DNA of 64,000 nucleotides from Coccinella septempunctata (lineage: Eukaryota > Arthropoda > Insecta > Coleoptera > Coccinellidae), in NCBI RefSeq assembly GCF_907165205.1, contig NC_058190.1, forward strand, positions 47,232,116-47,296,115. Direction: 5' to 3'. The notes beneath the pieces are model-generated. The model ran no database searches. It had not been told where the DNA came from and was given only the letters and a program-made list of their open reading frames with translations. Within the stretch, counting starts at the first letter, position 1; every line of letters starts with the position of its first letter. Positions 12,701-24,200 of the stretch are shown piece after piece. Position numbers and translations under genes: made by a program.

Positions 12701-15522
12701 AAATACCGAAAACTCAAAGAACACAACTCTTGAAATAAGTTGGACGCTATCTAATGAATATTTAAACGTTTTGTAAAAAATATTCTTCATATTTTCGCGT
12801 ATAATGCGCCGTTTTCGAGTAATTCGATGTTCAAAAATAAAAAATATCTGTGAAATTCGAAAAATTGGGAACTTTGATCGAATGCAACCTTTTTTAAAGA
12901 TCCACAAATGTGTAGTGTCACACATGGGGTAATTTTGTTATTTCAGGGGTGGCACAGCGCATTATGAAAACTTAAAATGGCTGTATCTTTTTATCAGGGC
13001 CGAAACAGAAAAAATAATATAGGAAAAAAGTGTTCCTTTTCACCTCAAGAATCTTCTGTTAAAATATTCGTACGTGTCAAATACTCACCCTGCAAGATCC
13101 AGAGAATTAGGCTTATGCGTTTACAAATCAGTTATACGATGTTATGTCATCATCCCCATACTCCAATTATAGGCTAGTTGGGCATACATAATTGATGCCC
13201 CTAAATTAGCTACGCTAAATTATAAACGCTAACAACTGTTGCTCTTTATGCAACTGATGTGAATATCAATTGTGCCATTCACGGCACTAGGTCAACAATA
13301 CCTGTCTAATATCGGTTCGATTTGAAGAAATTGGAACTATCGATAGACTGAACTGTTCTGAAATTCGTTCAGAATTCTTATGAATAATAAAAGGAAGATG
13401 AAGGTCTCTTTCCCAAAATCCATATTTTCATTGAATATTTTGTAGAAAATTGCTCCAACAGGTTTATTTAATTTTAAATCACGTAACTTTTCGTGTAGGC
13501 TGAGGAGTTTGTCATGCAGCCTCTTCGATAGGAAGTTGAGTTTCCTTACTCTTTGTACCAGAAATAGATAGATCTTTCATTGTGGATGATGATTTGGTCA
13601 TTGATGGTTTTTTCTTCGATTTTTTTCAATTGTAATCTGAAAATCTTTCCACCAAATCATCTTAAGTAACTAAAGGTCTGTTCATTTCTCGTATAAAAAG
13701 TTTGCATTGCCATTTGACCTATTCGTGAATACATTCTCCCAGTTCTTAGGTTTCATTCCGGTCTGGAATCAATTATTGAGACCCCTTTTGTTCGTACAAT
13801 GAAGGGCATCTAATCAGTGGGAATATTTCAGAACCTGAACTGGATCTTTCTTATTGAGCTCCACTTTTCTCCGCACCATGCTGGTAGTAGGTACTTCACC
13901 TGCCAGTACTCGAATTTGGAAAGCTCCTCAATGCATTCACCTGAATTTCTATGACCTCCTAAAAGTTCAAACCCGCATACGTACATACCCTTATTATTCC
14001 AAGATCACAGGCGTAGATATTTCAAAGTGTTTCAATAGCGGTTCGAGAAACAAGATGGTGGTTACTTAACATAATCTACGTTTACACGGTGTAAAACATG
14101 CTCCTTCGCGTTTGAGCGTCATGCGAGTGGGATATGGAAATTATTGTGCGATATAATTGAGGCTATTTTAATTGAGTGCTGTCTCAATGGCAACTCGAGT
14201 AAAAAAGTGTTTGTTGGCGTATACAGAAGAGGACAATCTGAACGTGTAGCAGACAGCGACCAGGCCGCAATTGTAACTGAATCGATGCATTGAGTGGCAA
14301 TTATATTTGCCGGTAGCTAAGTGTCTCACACTGTGTGGCTTATCACATTAGCTGTCACTTCAATATTTGAGAGCATTCTTCCGCATCCGCTCTCGCTGTT
14401 CACCTGGTATATCATGGGAAGGAAAACGTTGTTATGCCAATCTGAAACTCCCTGAAATCAACCCTGTCCCCGTCAATTCACCCCTGCTCAAATTTGCTCC
14501 AAGTATTTCCATAAAAAAATCATATCTAAATTCACAAGGAAGCTTGATGTTTATAGAAATATGCATGAAATCGAAGATCGTGAGCTATAATAAGACCACT
14601 GAATTCAAATAAACACAATGAAGATATTTTATTATAGGTGCAGGATGAATCTTTGACTTGCACAAATTTTTTAACAGATGATTTCTTAGGTCAAGAAAAA
14701 CACTTTTTCCCTTAACCATTTTTTCCAATTCGGCTCGGTTCAAAAGATAGGTACAGAATATCATTTACTCATAAGTATATAATAATGAAAGGTTATAATT
14801 TCTTGTGATATTGGGCTCTAACGCTTCAAATTCCGAATGTCAAAGACTTCTTCATCAATAGTGAGCTTATAAACGTTTACTTGTGGAATCTGGCCTTTTC
14901 TAATAAACCCAATTTTTCTTGCAGAGAATTCTACTACATCCAGATGGAAAAATACGCTAGACAGGCTGTGTCAGAAGGCGTAAAGAACGCAGAAGATTTG
15001 CACGTCGGCGGAGATTCAGAATTGTACAGGGTGTTGAATCTTCACTACAACAGAAACAATCACATCGAGGTATGGGGACCACAGGTTCGTGATTGTCTGA
15101 GACATCTGCTTTGTTCGATTCTGTTCACTTATTGTTTTCGCTTGAGGGAAGGAGAAAGACTTTTTATTTTGCGATAGAAATGCTTTCTACCAGTCCAGTT
15201 TTGTTTTGTACCGGTAGATGTCTTCGATAAATTCACGTTTTTAGCTTTGAATGAATTCATCTTAAATCTTTTAGTTTTGTTTCAAACTGTCAAATGTCAA
15301 TGTCACCTGTCAAACGTATTTTCAATGAATTTTCTCTTGCAGGTTCCTTCAAATTTCCGGTTTGTGGTCGAGCAAACGCTACGGGAGTTCTTCAAAGCAA
15401 TCCAAGAAGGCAGGGACGCCGAACAATCGTGGAAGAAATCGATCTACAAGATCATCTCCAGATTGGACGACCCAGTGCCGGAATACTTCAAATCTCCCAA
15501 TTTCTTGGAGCAATTGGAGTGA
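4680..15522 (+). CDS. pros: Prospero homeodomain transcription factor (whole gene)
   Basis: Prospero/Prox family DNA-binding protein that moves asymmetrically into ganglion mother cells in flies, represses stem-cell genes and promotes differentiation. Coding segments: 4680-6761, 6989-7213 (or to 7261), 7813-7967 (or from 7786), 14925-15069 and 15343-15522. All junctions keep frame and end in a single stop. The S form is 928 aa and the L form 953 aa. Residues 213-229 (KKARVENIVSGMRSSP) and the Gln-rich coiled coil at about 272-300 match conserved blocks of vertebrate Prox1; Pro-, His- and Gln-rich linkers follow. The C-terminal 159 residues are the fused homeo-Prospero domain ([20 protein letters not shown]; ending EYFKSPNFLEQLE). 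Identity is certain from these blocks. The start could be the Met at 4680 or the one at 4683. The extreme 5' and 3' untranslated limits are uncertain. Confidence 0.95.
6989..7261 (+). CDS. pros: prospero coding exon 2, alternative 3' end
   Basis: Acceptor TCTTGCAG ends at 6988 and the exon starts at 6989 in phase 0. It encodes 75 residues (ASSSPPRMHKMERE ... SYDGMQPT) ending at 7213 when the U12-type donor ATATCCTTTTT at 7214 is used. It adds 16 more residues (ISFLCKDFSKNLSSQH) ending at 7261 when the U2-type donor GTACGT at 7262 is used. The DGMQPT run just before the homeodomain is typical of insect Prospero. Both ends are phase 0. Confidence 0.9.
7214..7812 (+). other. pros: prospero twintron (U2 intron nested in a U12 AT-AC intron)
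   Basis: Outer intron 7214-7812: 5' site ATATCCTTT and 3' AC at 7811-7812, with branch-site match TCCTTAAC at 7795-7802, 11 nt before the end. These are the hallmarks of a minor-spliceosome AT-AC intron. Inner intron 7262-7785: GTACGT donor, long pyrimidine tract, TTTAG acceptor. Outer splicing joins QPT directly to SSTLTPMHLRKAK (S form); inner splicing inserts 25 residues (16 plus 9), both in frame. The U12 donor and branch site are themselves translated in the L form. This arrangement is known for Drosophila prospero. A purine-rich run at 7344-7358 is a candidate intronic splicing enhancer (inference). Confidence 0.88.
7786..7967 (+). CDS. pros: prospero coding exon 3 (homeodomain, first part)
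   Basis: Starts at 7813 (S form, SSTLTPMHLRKAK) or at 7786 (L form, preceded by PNMSLTPEH) and ends at 7967 before a CAG|GTAAGT donor, phase 2. It encodes the first two homeodomain helices and the start of helix 3: [42 protein letters not shown]. WFSNF is the DNA-recognition helix. The divergent Prospero-class homeodomain (Phe-Trp in helix 1 and an insertion relative to canonical homeodomains) is plain. Confidence 0.93.
8541..9150. repeat. 174-bp tandem repeat, three copies, with satellite flank
   Basis: The marker GAGTTGCTCTTTC occurs at about 8679, 8852 and 9026, giving a period of 173-174 bp; each unit also carries CTTCGAAAAATTCCCAAAAAG. Units differ by a few percent. The 8541-8608 flank (TTTCATCTTGCAAATGGCA...) is homologous to part of the 494-bp unit at 25-28 kb, and one 174-bp unit sits inside that array at 27395-27575. 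So the two repeats belong to one mosaic satellite family. Confidence 0.8.
10938..11299. mobile_element. TIR mini-element, family B (362 bp)
   Basis: Flanked by TA on both sides (10936-10937 and 11300-11301). The ends are imperfect inverted repeats of about 30 bp (GAATGAATAGTTGCGAAAA against the reverse complement of TTTCGCAACTGTTCATTTA), and the inner arms also pair (AAGGGGAAATTTCTTGTCG). A diverged partial copy in the opposite orientation lies at 28690-28983. No coding capacity: a MITE. Confidence 0.65.
12422..13092. mobile_element. TIR mini-element, family A, copy 2 (671 bp)
   Basis: Same family as 3474-4086. It begins CAGGGTCTTTGACTCGTAC after TA at 12420-12421 and ends in the inverse, ATACTCACCCTG. 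The interior (GCGTATAATGCGCCGTTTTCG, TGGACGCTATCTAATGAATA) is the reverse complement of the interior of copy 1, so the two insertions lie in opposite orientations. It sits inside prospero intron 4 and encodes nothing. Confidence 0.65.
14637..14755. repeat. TIR mini-element family A, one-ended fragment
   Basis: Contains GAATCTTTGACTTGCAC and CTTAGGTCAAGAAAAACACTTTTTCC, homologous to one end of the family A elements at 3.5 and 12.4 kb. The other end is missing. It lies about 170 bp upstream of the acceptor of prospero exon 4. Confidence 0.55.
14925..15069 (+). CDS. pros: prospero coding exon 4 (homeodomain end, Prospero domain start)
   Basis: Acceptor TTTCTTGCAG at 14915-14924; donor GAG|GTATGG at 15070. 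It encodes (R)[48 protein letters not shown], completing homeodomain helix 3 and entering the Prospero domain, which packs on the homeodomain as one structural unit. A second in-frame donor, CAG|GTTCGT at 15085, would add five residues (VWGPQ). The upstream donor gives the conserved family sequence HIE-VP and is therefore preferred. Confidence 0.93.
15343..15522 (+). CDS. pros: prospero coding exon 5 (Prospero domain end, stop)
   Basis: Acceptor TTCTCTTGCAG ends at 15342. Encodes 59 residues starting VPSNFRFVVEQTLREFFKAIQ and ending EYFKSPNFLEQLE, followed by TGA at 15520-15522. The KSIYKI and PEYFKSPNFL segments are nearly invariant from flies to vertebrates (Prox1 has the equivalent PEIFKSPN). 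Nothing is missing, so the C-terminal domain is complete. Confidence 0.94.
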   Translation, partial: VPSNFRFVVEQTLREFFKAIQEGRDAEQSWKKSIYKIISRLDDPVPEYFKSPNFLEQLE

Positions 15523-16710
15523 CCCGAAGTAGGTTCCAAGATGCCGGAGAACCACCACTGGTATCAGCCCATGGTGGCCAGCAATTAAGGAAGACAACAC
15601 CACAGCACAGAATCGGTGACGTGACTGTCGACTATTTATTTGTTTTGAATGGTTGTGAAGATATCGACGTTGTCCATATTCTTCCTTGGTGTCTTCAAGC
15701 GCATTCTGGACTATTGTTAATACTATTAATCGTAATTTCAGTTGACAGGATGAAAGACTATTTACAAATAAGTAATATGCCTCAGGCTTTTCGTTCGTTG
15801 TGACGAACAGTGAATACAAATCAATCAATTTTTCAGCGGTTACCTGATATTTAACACATAGTATTACAGGAAAACACAAACAATTCTATGATATGTTTTA
15901 CAGCCAGCAGTCAGCAAGTTCAAAATCTGCATTTTTCATTTACTTCAGCATATTGTTCCGACCTACGCCACTGTAAACTGTGCCCAGTTATTGTAGCATG
16001 TGTAAATAAGAAACATTCCAGATATCTTGTACATAGTATTCGAATATTTAATTTATATTATTTTGCCCTATTTTACCAAAGTTAACGTTCTGCTAGTCGT
16101 ATACATAAACTTATTCGGTCCGTGTAAGTTTATGCCCAAATATATTTATTTAACATTGAAATCACCATTCGGAATACCAATCCAAATGGTGGCTTCGAAC
16201 AAACATAATCAATTCTTCTATTTCGGATATTGAAAGTTGTTATATAAATTTTTATATTGAGTTGGTATGTGGTTATAGCATTTTTATTTATTATATTTCT
16301 TTTGTTTTTTTTTCGGTCGAATTATAGAAAAGTTAAGAACTGAACCATAGTCTTATCACATCAAAAAATTTATCTTTTGTTGAAGTAAGATGAAAATTAT
16401 TTAGTTTTCTGAATTTCGTCAAACAATTCTTATCTTCTTTTCAAGTGAAAGGAGGATTAGACTTGTAACGTTTCCCACTTTTCGATAATTTGATCTTCCT
16501 AATTTCCATTTTCCGTTGCAGGCTAGTTGCTCGTTCGCATACCTACTTGATATACTGTACTTAAAATTTTAATTTAATTTAGTTAATTTTTCACTAGCAC
16601 GTTTTAGTGTAGTATAAACACAATTCAAAACACTGTGTGAGGCAACTAGTCATTGATGATAATAATTATTATATTATGAGAATTAATAAATATAGTTGTA
16701 TTATTTTGTT
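15523..16710 (+). promoter_or_regulatory. pros: prospero 3' UTR (minimum extent)
   Basis: AT-rich tract after the prospero stop. The first good polyadenylation signal I see is AATAAA at 16685-16690, followed by a T-rich stretch. It contains Pumilio-type sites TGTAAATA (16001-16008) and TGTACATA (16028-16035); another TGTACATA is at 16833-16840, just past this signal. Prospero in flies also uses very long 3' UTRs stabilised by Syncrip. A longer form ending at AATAAA 20904-20909 or 21184-21189 is possible but not shown here. Confidence 0.5.
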
Positions 16711-19700
16711 CAATTTTTTTTTTATTTTTATTGATTTCCTTTCTTTATTTTTCTTTAGATGTGCAGTTTACAGTGAAGCCTCAAATACAAACGGGTAGAG
16801 TAAAAAATTCTGGATGATCCCCGGAAGCAAATTGTACATAAATTTTCAGCATGGTTTCCTTCACATCCCACAATAGTTTGTCACTGTAAAATTGCGAGCC
16901 CTGGGTAGATACATTTTGATTATAGCCTACAACTAGGCTATAAAAATGTGATTTTACTGTTCCTAAGGTCTATATATTCGAAACTGCCGAAATTATAAGA
17001 CTGCCATTAATTTAAGGTTAATTTGATGGTTCTGTTCGTATATATTTGAGTTTCCTTTCAAAATTAATGGTTTGGATGTTTAAAAAGCCTTGGTTCTTTT
17101 TAGTTTTACTCAGGGCTTCGTTACTGGTACGTTACGAAAGAACGTTTTTTAAAATTAAATTTATATCTAAATAGTTGTTTAAGATGATAAAGTATTTAAC
17201 GTTGTCCAGGTAAAGTACCCATTGCACGACAGGTTCTCAAGCCAGCAAACTCCCACCTCTTCAAATCCGAACTGTAATTATGAAAAAAATTATCGGATTT
17301 CAAATATTTCCTGCCGAAAAATTCTGGAATTCTCGAGGAAGAAAAATGGAGAAGGGAAATATTTGGGATCAGAGATACCAAAAGTTACTTGTATATAAAA
17401 AAAAATGTAGCCAATTCAATTCCATAGGTATAAACTGGTAGAATTTGCACATACATTGGGTGTTTATTTGATATATATCTACGAAATAGTGGGGTGGGTC
17501 AACCCCTGAGTACAAAGGTTTGGGAACCAGTCGTAGTGACCAAAAGGGAATGAAGTGAATACCCAAGTGCTTTATTTTTACTTGTTGAGTAACTTAGTGC
17601 AATCCTTGCAGATTTTTACTTGACGGCGGACTTAGGGTAATTTTACACAAGAAATTTTTCTTTCTTCTGATGAGTACGCGTCATCTTGGAATTATCAATC
17701 ACTTGTTTATAATTACACGTTTCGAAAGATGGCTCTCTTCCACCGCGAAGCTCTTCAGCTACAAATCGCGATTTGATTATTCAGAATGGATTAAAACGTT
17801 TGGTGGTGGAAGAGAGACATAGAGAGTCCGCGAAGTTAACATTGAAGACCTCAAAATGTTACTGTTGGTTTTAACAATTCCTCCAACAAAACCGAAACAA
17901 ACCAAGACAAAGCTGACAGCTTCACGATAGACTAGATACTTGAGCCTATTTTTCAAACAATAACCGAGTTTCGAGAGCCGAGGGAGTCGGCTCTGACTCG
18001 AATTGTTGAAGACAAATAGACAGATGAATTCAGAAAAGACCCCATGGGTCCCGGAGAACTACATTTCTTTCTGGATGAGACTGTATAAGTAATTTTTGAG
18101 GTCGCTCCAAGCCCCGGCGGGCGTAGAGTAGTTTCCCTTCTTAGGTAGGAACCCCAAATCGTTCCGATTTTTTCATTCAGATCTAAGCGTTTTGCAACTT
18201 TTGGCGATTCGGATTTTTCGTTCGGTCTTTAGTTTTCGCGTCGTTTAGTTCCATATGCACACACATTCGAATGACATCATGGCAGTGGCGAGTACTACGA
18301 ACTTGGAGAGAATTCGAAAAGGGTTCTTTTTGGGTTTGGAGTCGAGGTCGCTGTCCCGGTATGCGTGTGGAGGTCGTTGATTTCTCGTTGGTTTACAGAG
18401 ATTCCTGCTTTACAGAATCCAAACACTGTTCGGAAAAATAATTTCGGTCACCGGTTCAAAAAAGGATAAACATAAAAAGATATCATGAAAAAAGTACAAG
18501 CTTATTTTAAGCACCTCTGCGCCTTAAATTTAAAATTCGAAGCAAAAATGATATGAGTGTGTATAACCAAAATCTGCCTTATTCTATTTTCTTATGACGA
18601 AAATCTCCTACCATTATTATTATAGCATCATTATTTGCTAGTATGTATATTGTTCTTCACCTGACACTGACGATTTTTAACCGTTTCCATAAAAATCCAT
18701 TATCAATCTAATCTAGTCCAAATATGTAATGCATAGAATTTTGTGTGAGTTGTAGTATACATGTACAATTGTTGGTAAAAACCGGGTGCCTCTCTTTAAT
18801 TTCACACTCAGTTCAATATGTTGACGCCATAAGGGAATAATATATCCATATTTCCTGATGAATTACCTTTACATAAGTTACAGCGTAGCCATACTAGTGA
18901 TGTAATTCTATTCTTTAACAGTCTCTAGTTTGAGCCGGACTATATCGACTACAACTAACGATCCATATAAAAGTCGAATCCTCCTAGCCCACAATAATAA
19001 AACTGTACAACTTTTCATTTTGTAGCCAACGTTTCTTTGCGGCAAGCACCCTCATCATGATGATTCTCAATCTGAAATAGTCACAAAAAAGCCACACTTA
19101 AAACTGAAGCAATAGCAAATGAAGGCAGCCAACCAAAAAACGCAGTTTAGATAAATGTTTCATAACCAGTTCTCAATTCATTCAAAATTACACTGGGCCA
19201 ATTCGTCCGTCAAAAAAGTGCCTTCAAAGTTGTTTTTACGAAAAGAAATTACAAAAAAGGGCCCTAAATAGACACAACGCCCAACCAAAATCATCCTGAG
19301 GTCGGCGCTTGCCAACTGTACTTTATGTTTGGTTCAAAAAGGGGCACCTGTGCATTAACATAAACATAAGGTTACTTCATAAATATTATTATATTGTTAC
19401 GCTAAGAGGCGGGATAACTTTGTCCGCACATACTATTTGTGGTATATAGTAACTTGATTAGAGGTAGATAATTACATACAGATTCAATGGTTTCAGTTAC
19501 GTCATATGTTATACAGGTTATGTTAGCTGTTACTGTTATTTGTTAAGCCTATGCGAAATTTGTTGATTCTCAAACTTCCCCCTCAGGAAACTATGCTCCG
19601 ATATTTTAAATGTCAGAGAGAAGCCCAAAAGTGACTAACACTCTGTCATCATCCGAATTCACCATCACACCACAACCACAATTTTATAATTTCCATAACA

Positions 19701-21200
19701 ATAGCCCTATATAATTACAAATAGCATAACTCAACTATTTTTAAGAAATAGCCGGTAAGACTTGGAGTTCGATGACACAGGGTGCAGTCACTTCCCAATC
19801 ACACTGTACATACAACTGCACATTTTGTACATTACAATTCAATCGCCATAATCCACAAGAAAATTCAAAATTCTCCGACGAAACTAACCGAATAGTTTTC
19901 CATTCAGAGTGCAATATTATTTAATCGAATTGAGAATCAGCAAATTCGGCAGAAGCTACCCTTATTGAGTTTATGTTTAACCCCGAGACGAATGTTCAGT
20001 CTTCCTCGTATAACTAGCTCGACAACGATTTTTTTCAAGAAGTGACAATCGTCCTTTGCGCCACTTGTGTCAGCGTTTGGCATCAAAATTTCCGGAAATA
20101 CAACTGAAACAGGTTGTATGGATACTTTAAATCGAACTTACCACTGATTTGGCTTTGTTTCACAAAAATAATTTTGGTTAAAATTGTTATGACTCGAGTA
20201 ATCGCGATTCCAACCAACTGTTTTTGGATTGTTTGTAAATAGAATTTGGTACGTGCTGTGGGAAATTTGCTTCGCTTTCCATCATGTCTGGGATCAAAAT
20301 TATAGGCTGGATCATTATTTGTTGTATTGAGTACTGAAGGGTGAAAAGCAGACGATTATTATCAGCATCTGATGTAACATATCAAGTTTTCCTTCCCAAA
20401 AATCACAAAATTATTATTCAACATTGTCGTTTCAACGATTTCACTAAATCGTTTGGAATTGAAGATTGCAATCGTCTGCATTCCCCCTTGAGCTCTCAAG
20501 TGAAAATTGAAGAAAAATTTCGGAAAGCGAAGTGGTTGGTTGAGATATATCGAGTTATGAAACCTGGGTGTGAAAAGTGGCGGAGGTTGTCGAGTAGTAC
20601 GCTGGTAAACGCCACTGACTCCTAAGATACACTAATTATAATAAAGTTAGGCTTCTGCGTCGATAGAGGATCGAATAAGAATGTATATTTAGTACAAAAT
20701 GTGAAAAAATCGAGATAGCTCAAAATTTAATTTTCGCACCCCACTGTAGCCGATCCTTAAAGTTTATAATGTGTAAAAATTTAAGAGTATTTTTATATTT
20801 ATATTGGTGTAAATCAAAATTCGGAACGGCAAAATTATTGTAGAGTTTTTAGGTTGATAAATTGAAAGAAATTAATATTTAGGAGTTTTTAAATGAATTT
20901 GTAAATAAAAATTTATATATAATATATAGAGGGATCGGCTAGAGTTGAGTGCTCATGTTGCATGGGGCGTGGCGACGTATGTATACTATACTATATACGT
21001 ACAAAAATACTCATAGTGTGCGGGAGCACTTTCCTACGTTGCTTTTGTTTATTTAGCGTGTGCCGTATCCATGTTACATTAGACAATTTTACTATTTGGT
21101 GTACAGCAATTTTTTCGGCTCCTTGTGGTCCAGTTTCACTTGGAAAGCCGAGATGTTGTGACTGTGTTTTCATTGAGCAGTATAATAAATATATACATTT
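16711..21200. other. downstream of prospero, no recognised gene
   Basis: No coding gene recognised. 17.60-18.45 kb is GC-richer and contains two nested inverted repeats (17733-17744 with 17805-17816; palindrome CAAATCGCGATTTG inside) and an ATG in good context at 18279 with a 33-codon frame to TGA. 20.94-21.2 kb is another less AT-rich patch with a short hairpin (GTATGTATA/TATATACGTAC). The rest is plain AT-rich DNA. It may include an extended prospero 3' UTR. Confidence 0.4.
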
Positions 21201-24200
21201 ATTTGGAATCTCGTTATTACTATAAACCCTCAAACTCCCTGAGATCTGAACCCTACTATCAGATTATCTTGTCTACTGTATGATTAATTATATAGTTTGT
21301 AAATTTGCTCCTTTAAAAACGGGTACATAATAATTAATTAACTTTTTTGGAATCACATATTATTCTTCCAGAAATAAAGTAGTTTTTGATGATGAAACTC
21401 AAAACAGTTGATTCCCATTCCTAGTAGTCGAATACATAGAGTTATACCTATACTATATAATATAGAATTTCGATTCATTTTCGCAACTATGCTTGTTTTA
21501 TGAATTGTTGTTCGATAGCAACCGATCTATTTTTGAAGAAATACAAAAGATTCAAACAGTTTTTCGAAGTCTATAGAAATTAATAGAATTTACCTTTTGT
21601 ATTCGGTAGGTAACCTTCAATGGAGTATTAAATTTCACTCCTCAAAAATTATATTATATTTACTCCAACATTATTTATGGAAACATTTCATCTAGATTTT
21701 TGGAATAGTCAGAAGGTATCACAGAAAAATATTCTATTCGTCATTCAGAAGAAATTTTCCTATAGATTTCGCTACAATATGTAAATCAGAGACGTATTAC
21801 TTCAGGTAATACCTTTTTTACATATCTACAAAAATATAAAAATTATTGTCCATCTATTGGTCACATCCTATAGTAAGATTGGACACACAAGATATAAAAA
21901 GGGATTCTGTAGTGCAATACTCTGTTGTGATCATTGATATATCTTTACAGAATGTTTCAAATGTATTGATACGTCTTTTACAACTTTACCCTCGATGGTG
22001 GATGATCGATTTTTAGTGAGTTCCTTGTATTTCATTATTTAGCCAATAGATGTCTCATTTATTGGAGGTGGCCATCTATTGGGCCAAGTTTCAAGCATAA
22101 GGAAAGTAAAGCTCAACTAGACAAGAGATCTAGTCGCCAGATGAAGTTTTCTTCTGCAGATAAATTTTAAAGGACGATCAATAAATAGATGGCTTCCTGC
22201 ATGCAGTCTTCAAAATTTGACCAACAGATGGAGCATTCGTATGGAGCATAATGTACTCGAAAGTACATATCATTGAATATTAAGTATTGAGTTATACAGG
22301 GTGTTTCATAGTTGAGTGTAGGCAGCTCAACTACGTGCGGGTAGAGAACAAACAAGTGTCTAACCTAACCTAAAAATATCAAAATGAGTTGGGAAAATAC
22401 AAAAAATACAAACCACCAACGTACTCTTGTTCACAAACGCATATTGTTGAATGCTGCCTTTTTATTTATGCAAAATCATAGGAGCTGTTCAAAATGTCCT
22501 CCATTTTGCTCAATGGATTTACGAAAAAAAAGCTTCAGAAATTCGGGATTCGAGAGAACGTAAAACTAAAAAAATCGTCATTAGTCGTCAGTTTAAGAAA
22601 ACTGACAATAGTGAGGGTAAATTTGGGTTTCTTAGATACAGCATTTATAAAAAAATTTCTATCGAATAACAATATGATTACTACTTTATACTTCGAGTTA
22701 ATGCAAAATACTTTGACATATCTCCGTTTACCGTGAAATAATTCGCAAATAAAACATCCGGCCATTGAATGAAACTCTCATTGATAAACTCTATACTAAA
22801 ATATCCATTAGTCTTATCAAGAAACATTGATTGTGCGTATTTTTGTTTCGGTAATTCAAGAAATATTATGAATAAAGTCCTCCATTCAGGCAGCACATTC
22901 GATAATCGCTGTGTGAGAAAACCATTCGATAAAAAGTGGCACTATTTGAGTAACCCAATATTCATTCATGGATAATATGAATAAAGTGTAACTTTATATT
23001 TTTATCAGCAGGAAGAGTAAACAAACACATCGAATAATATCCCACATCATCTGAATGAAATGAAATATTGTTTAAACGGTGTGAAATGGATTGGAATATA
23101 TTGTCGAGTCTCATTTTGCGATGCCAGATATTGAAAGATTGACGGATATACATGAAGAATCTGATTCGAGCCTGTTCATGTATAAAAAATGCTCAAAATT
23201 TAAATAGTTAATTATAATTCTCAGAAAGTTTGAATTCGAAAGTGTTGTCAAGAGATGGTACTGCATTCTTTGTTTTCACGTTTTTTGTGATTATTTTCAT
23301 GCTTTTCTTCTTTTAATACAGTATAGAGGTCAATAATGGATATTTGATTAAAAAGATGGTAACATCTCAGTTGGACAGTGATTGTACTGACTTTATTCAT
23401 AGCGACAACCGAGTTGTTCTAATCTGTCACTCAGTTTAATATGAAATCATTCTTATGATCTGTTATCATAGAAATACAAAAAAAGGAATGAGAAAAAACG
23501 TATGAGCTTCCTATTCTCGACAAGTCCAATATCCCATCAGAATTCAAAAGGGCAGTCTTCTTGATACATATATACGAATCATAATTCAGTGTTTATTGTT
23601 CCTCTATATGTACCCCTCGATGTGGATTGAGTTCTGAAAGAATATGGTAATTTTTTATCAGATCACTGTAATCCAGTCGAATGTTTCAGCATAACCTGTT
23701 ATTTGGTAATTTCTGTCTTTCATATTCCGTACCTATCTAAATTGCATGGAATGACCTGTTAATAGTTACAAAGCTCCTTCCCTCAAGCTGAATCCACACG
23801 TACAATTTGAGAATTTCAGTCCTGATGAAACTGTACCAAAAGAATTTCTGCGACATAATTGTAGACAATATTATAATGACGAACAACGAACGAAAAAGTC
23901 TACATCCACACAATTTCATTACATTCTGTATATGGAGATCAATAATTTATGAAAAATTGTAGAATATGAAGAGTTATAGTTAGTCACTAGTAAATAATAT
24001 CATAAATTTCATCAAAAGAGAACAGACATTGATTTTTTCTATCTGCATGAGGAATATAATGCATTGAAGTTCATTTTTTATCGAAGAATGGGATGGAAAT
24101 ATTACAGAAACTGCAAGTTTGTTGATACTTAATATACAGAATTATGGAAATTCGTATCAACTATACTGGGATAATCCATATTTATGCTAGTCATTTTTCA

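Larger units (their letters stand above)
7968..14924 (+). other. pros: prospero intron 4, repeat-rich, 7 kb
   Basis: The intron runs from GTAAGT (7968) to TTTCTTGCAG (14924) and splits the homeodomain helix-3 codon for Arg (AG|A). It contains a three-copy 174-bp tandem repeat (8541-9150), TIR mini-elements at 10938-11299 and 12422-13092, and a partial one at 14637-14755. Unique, GC-richer patches at 9230-9780, 10380-10960 and 14085-14400 contain no convincing exon and are the best places for intronic enhancers. Confidence 0.75.

Noticed and set aside
22361..22373. TAACCTAACCTAA, resembling the insect telomere repeat
   Set aside because: Only about two units; too short to be an interstitial telomeric array.
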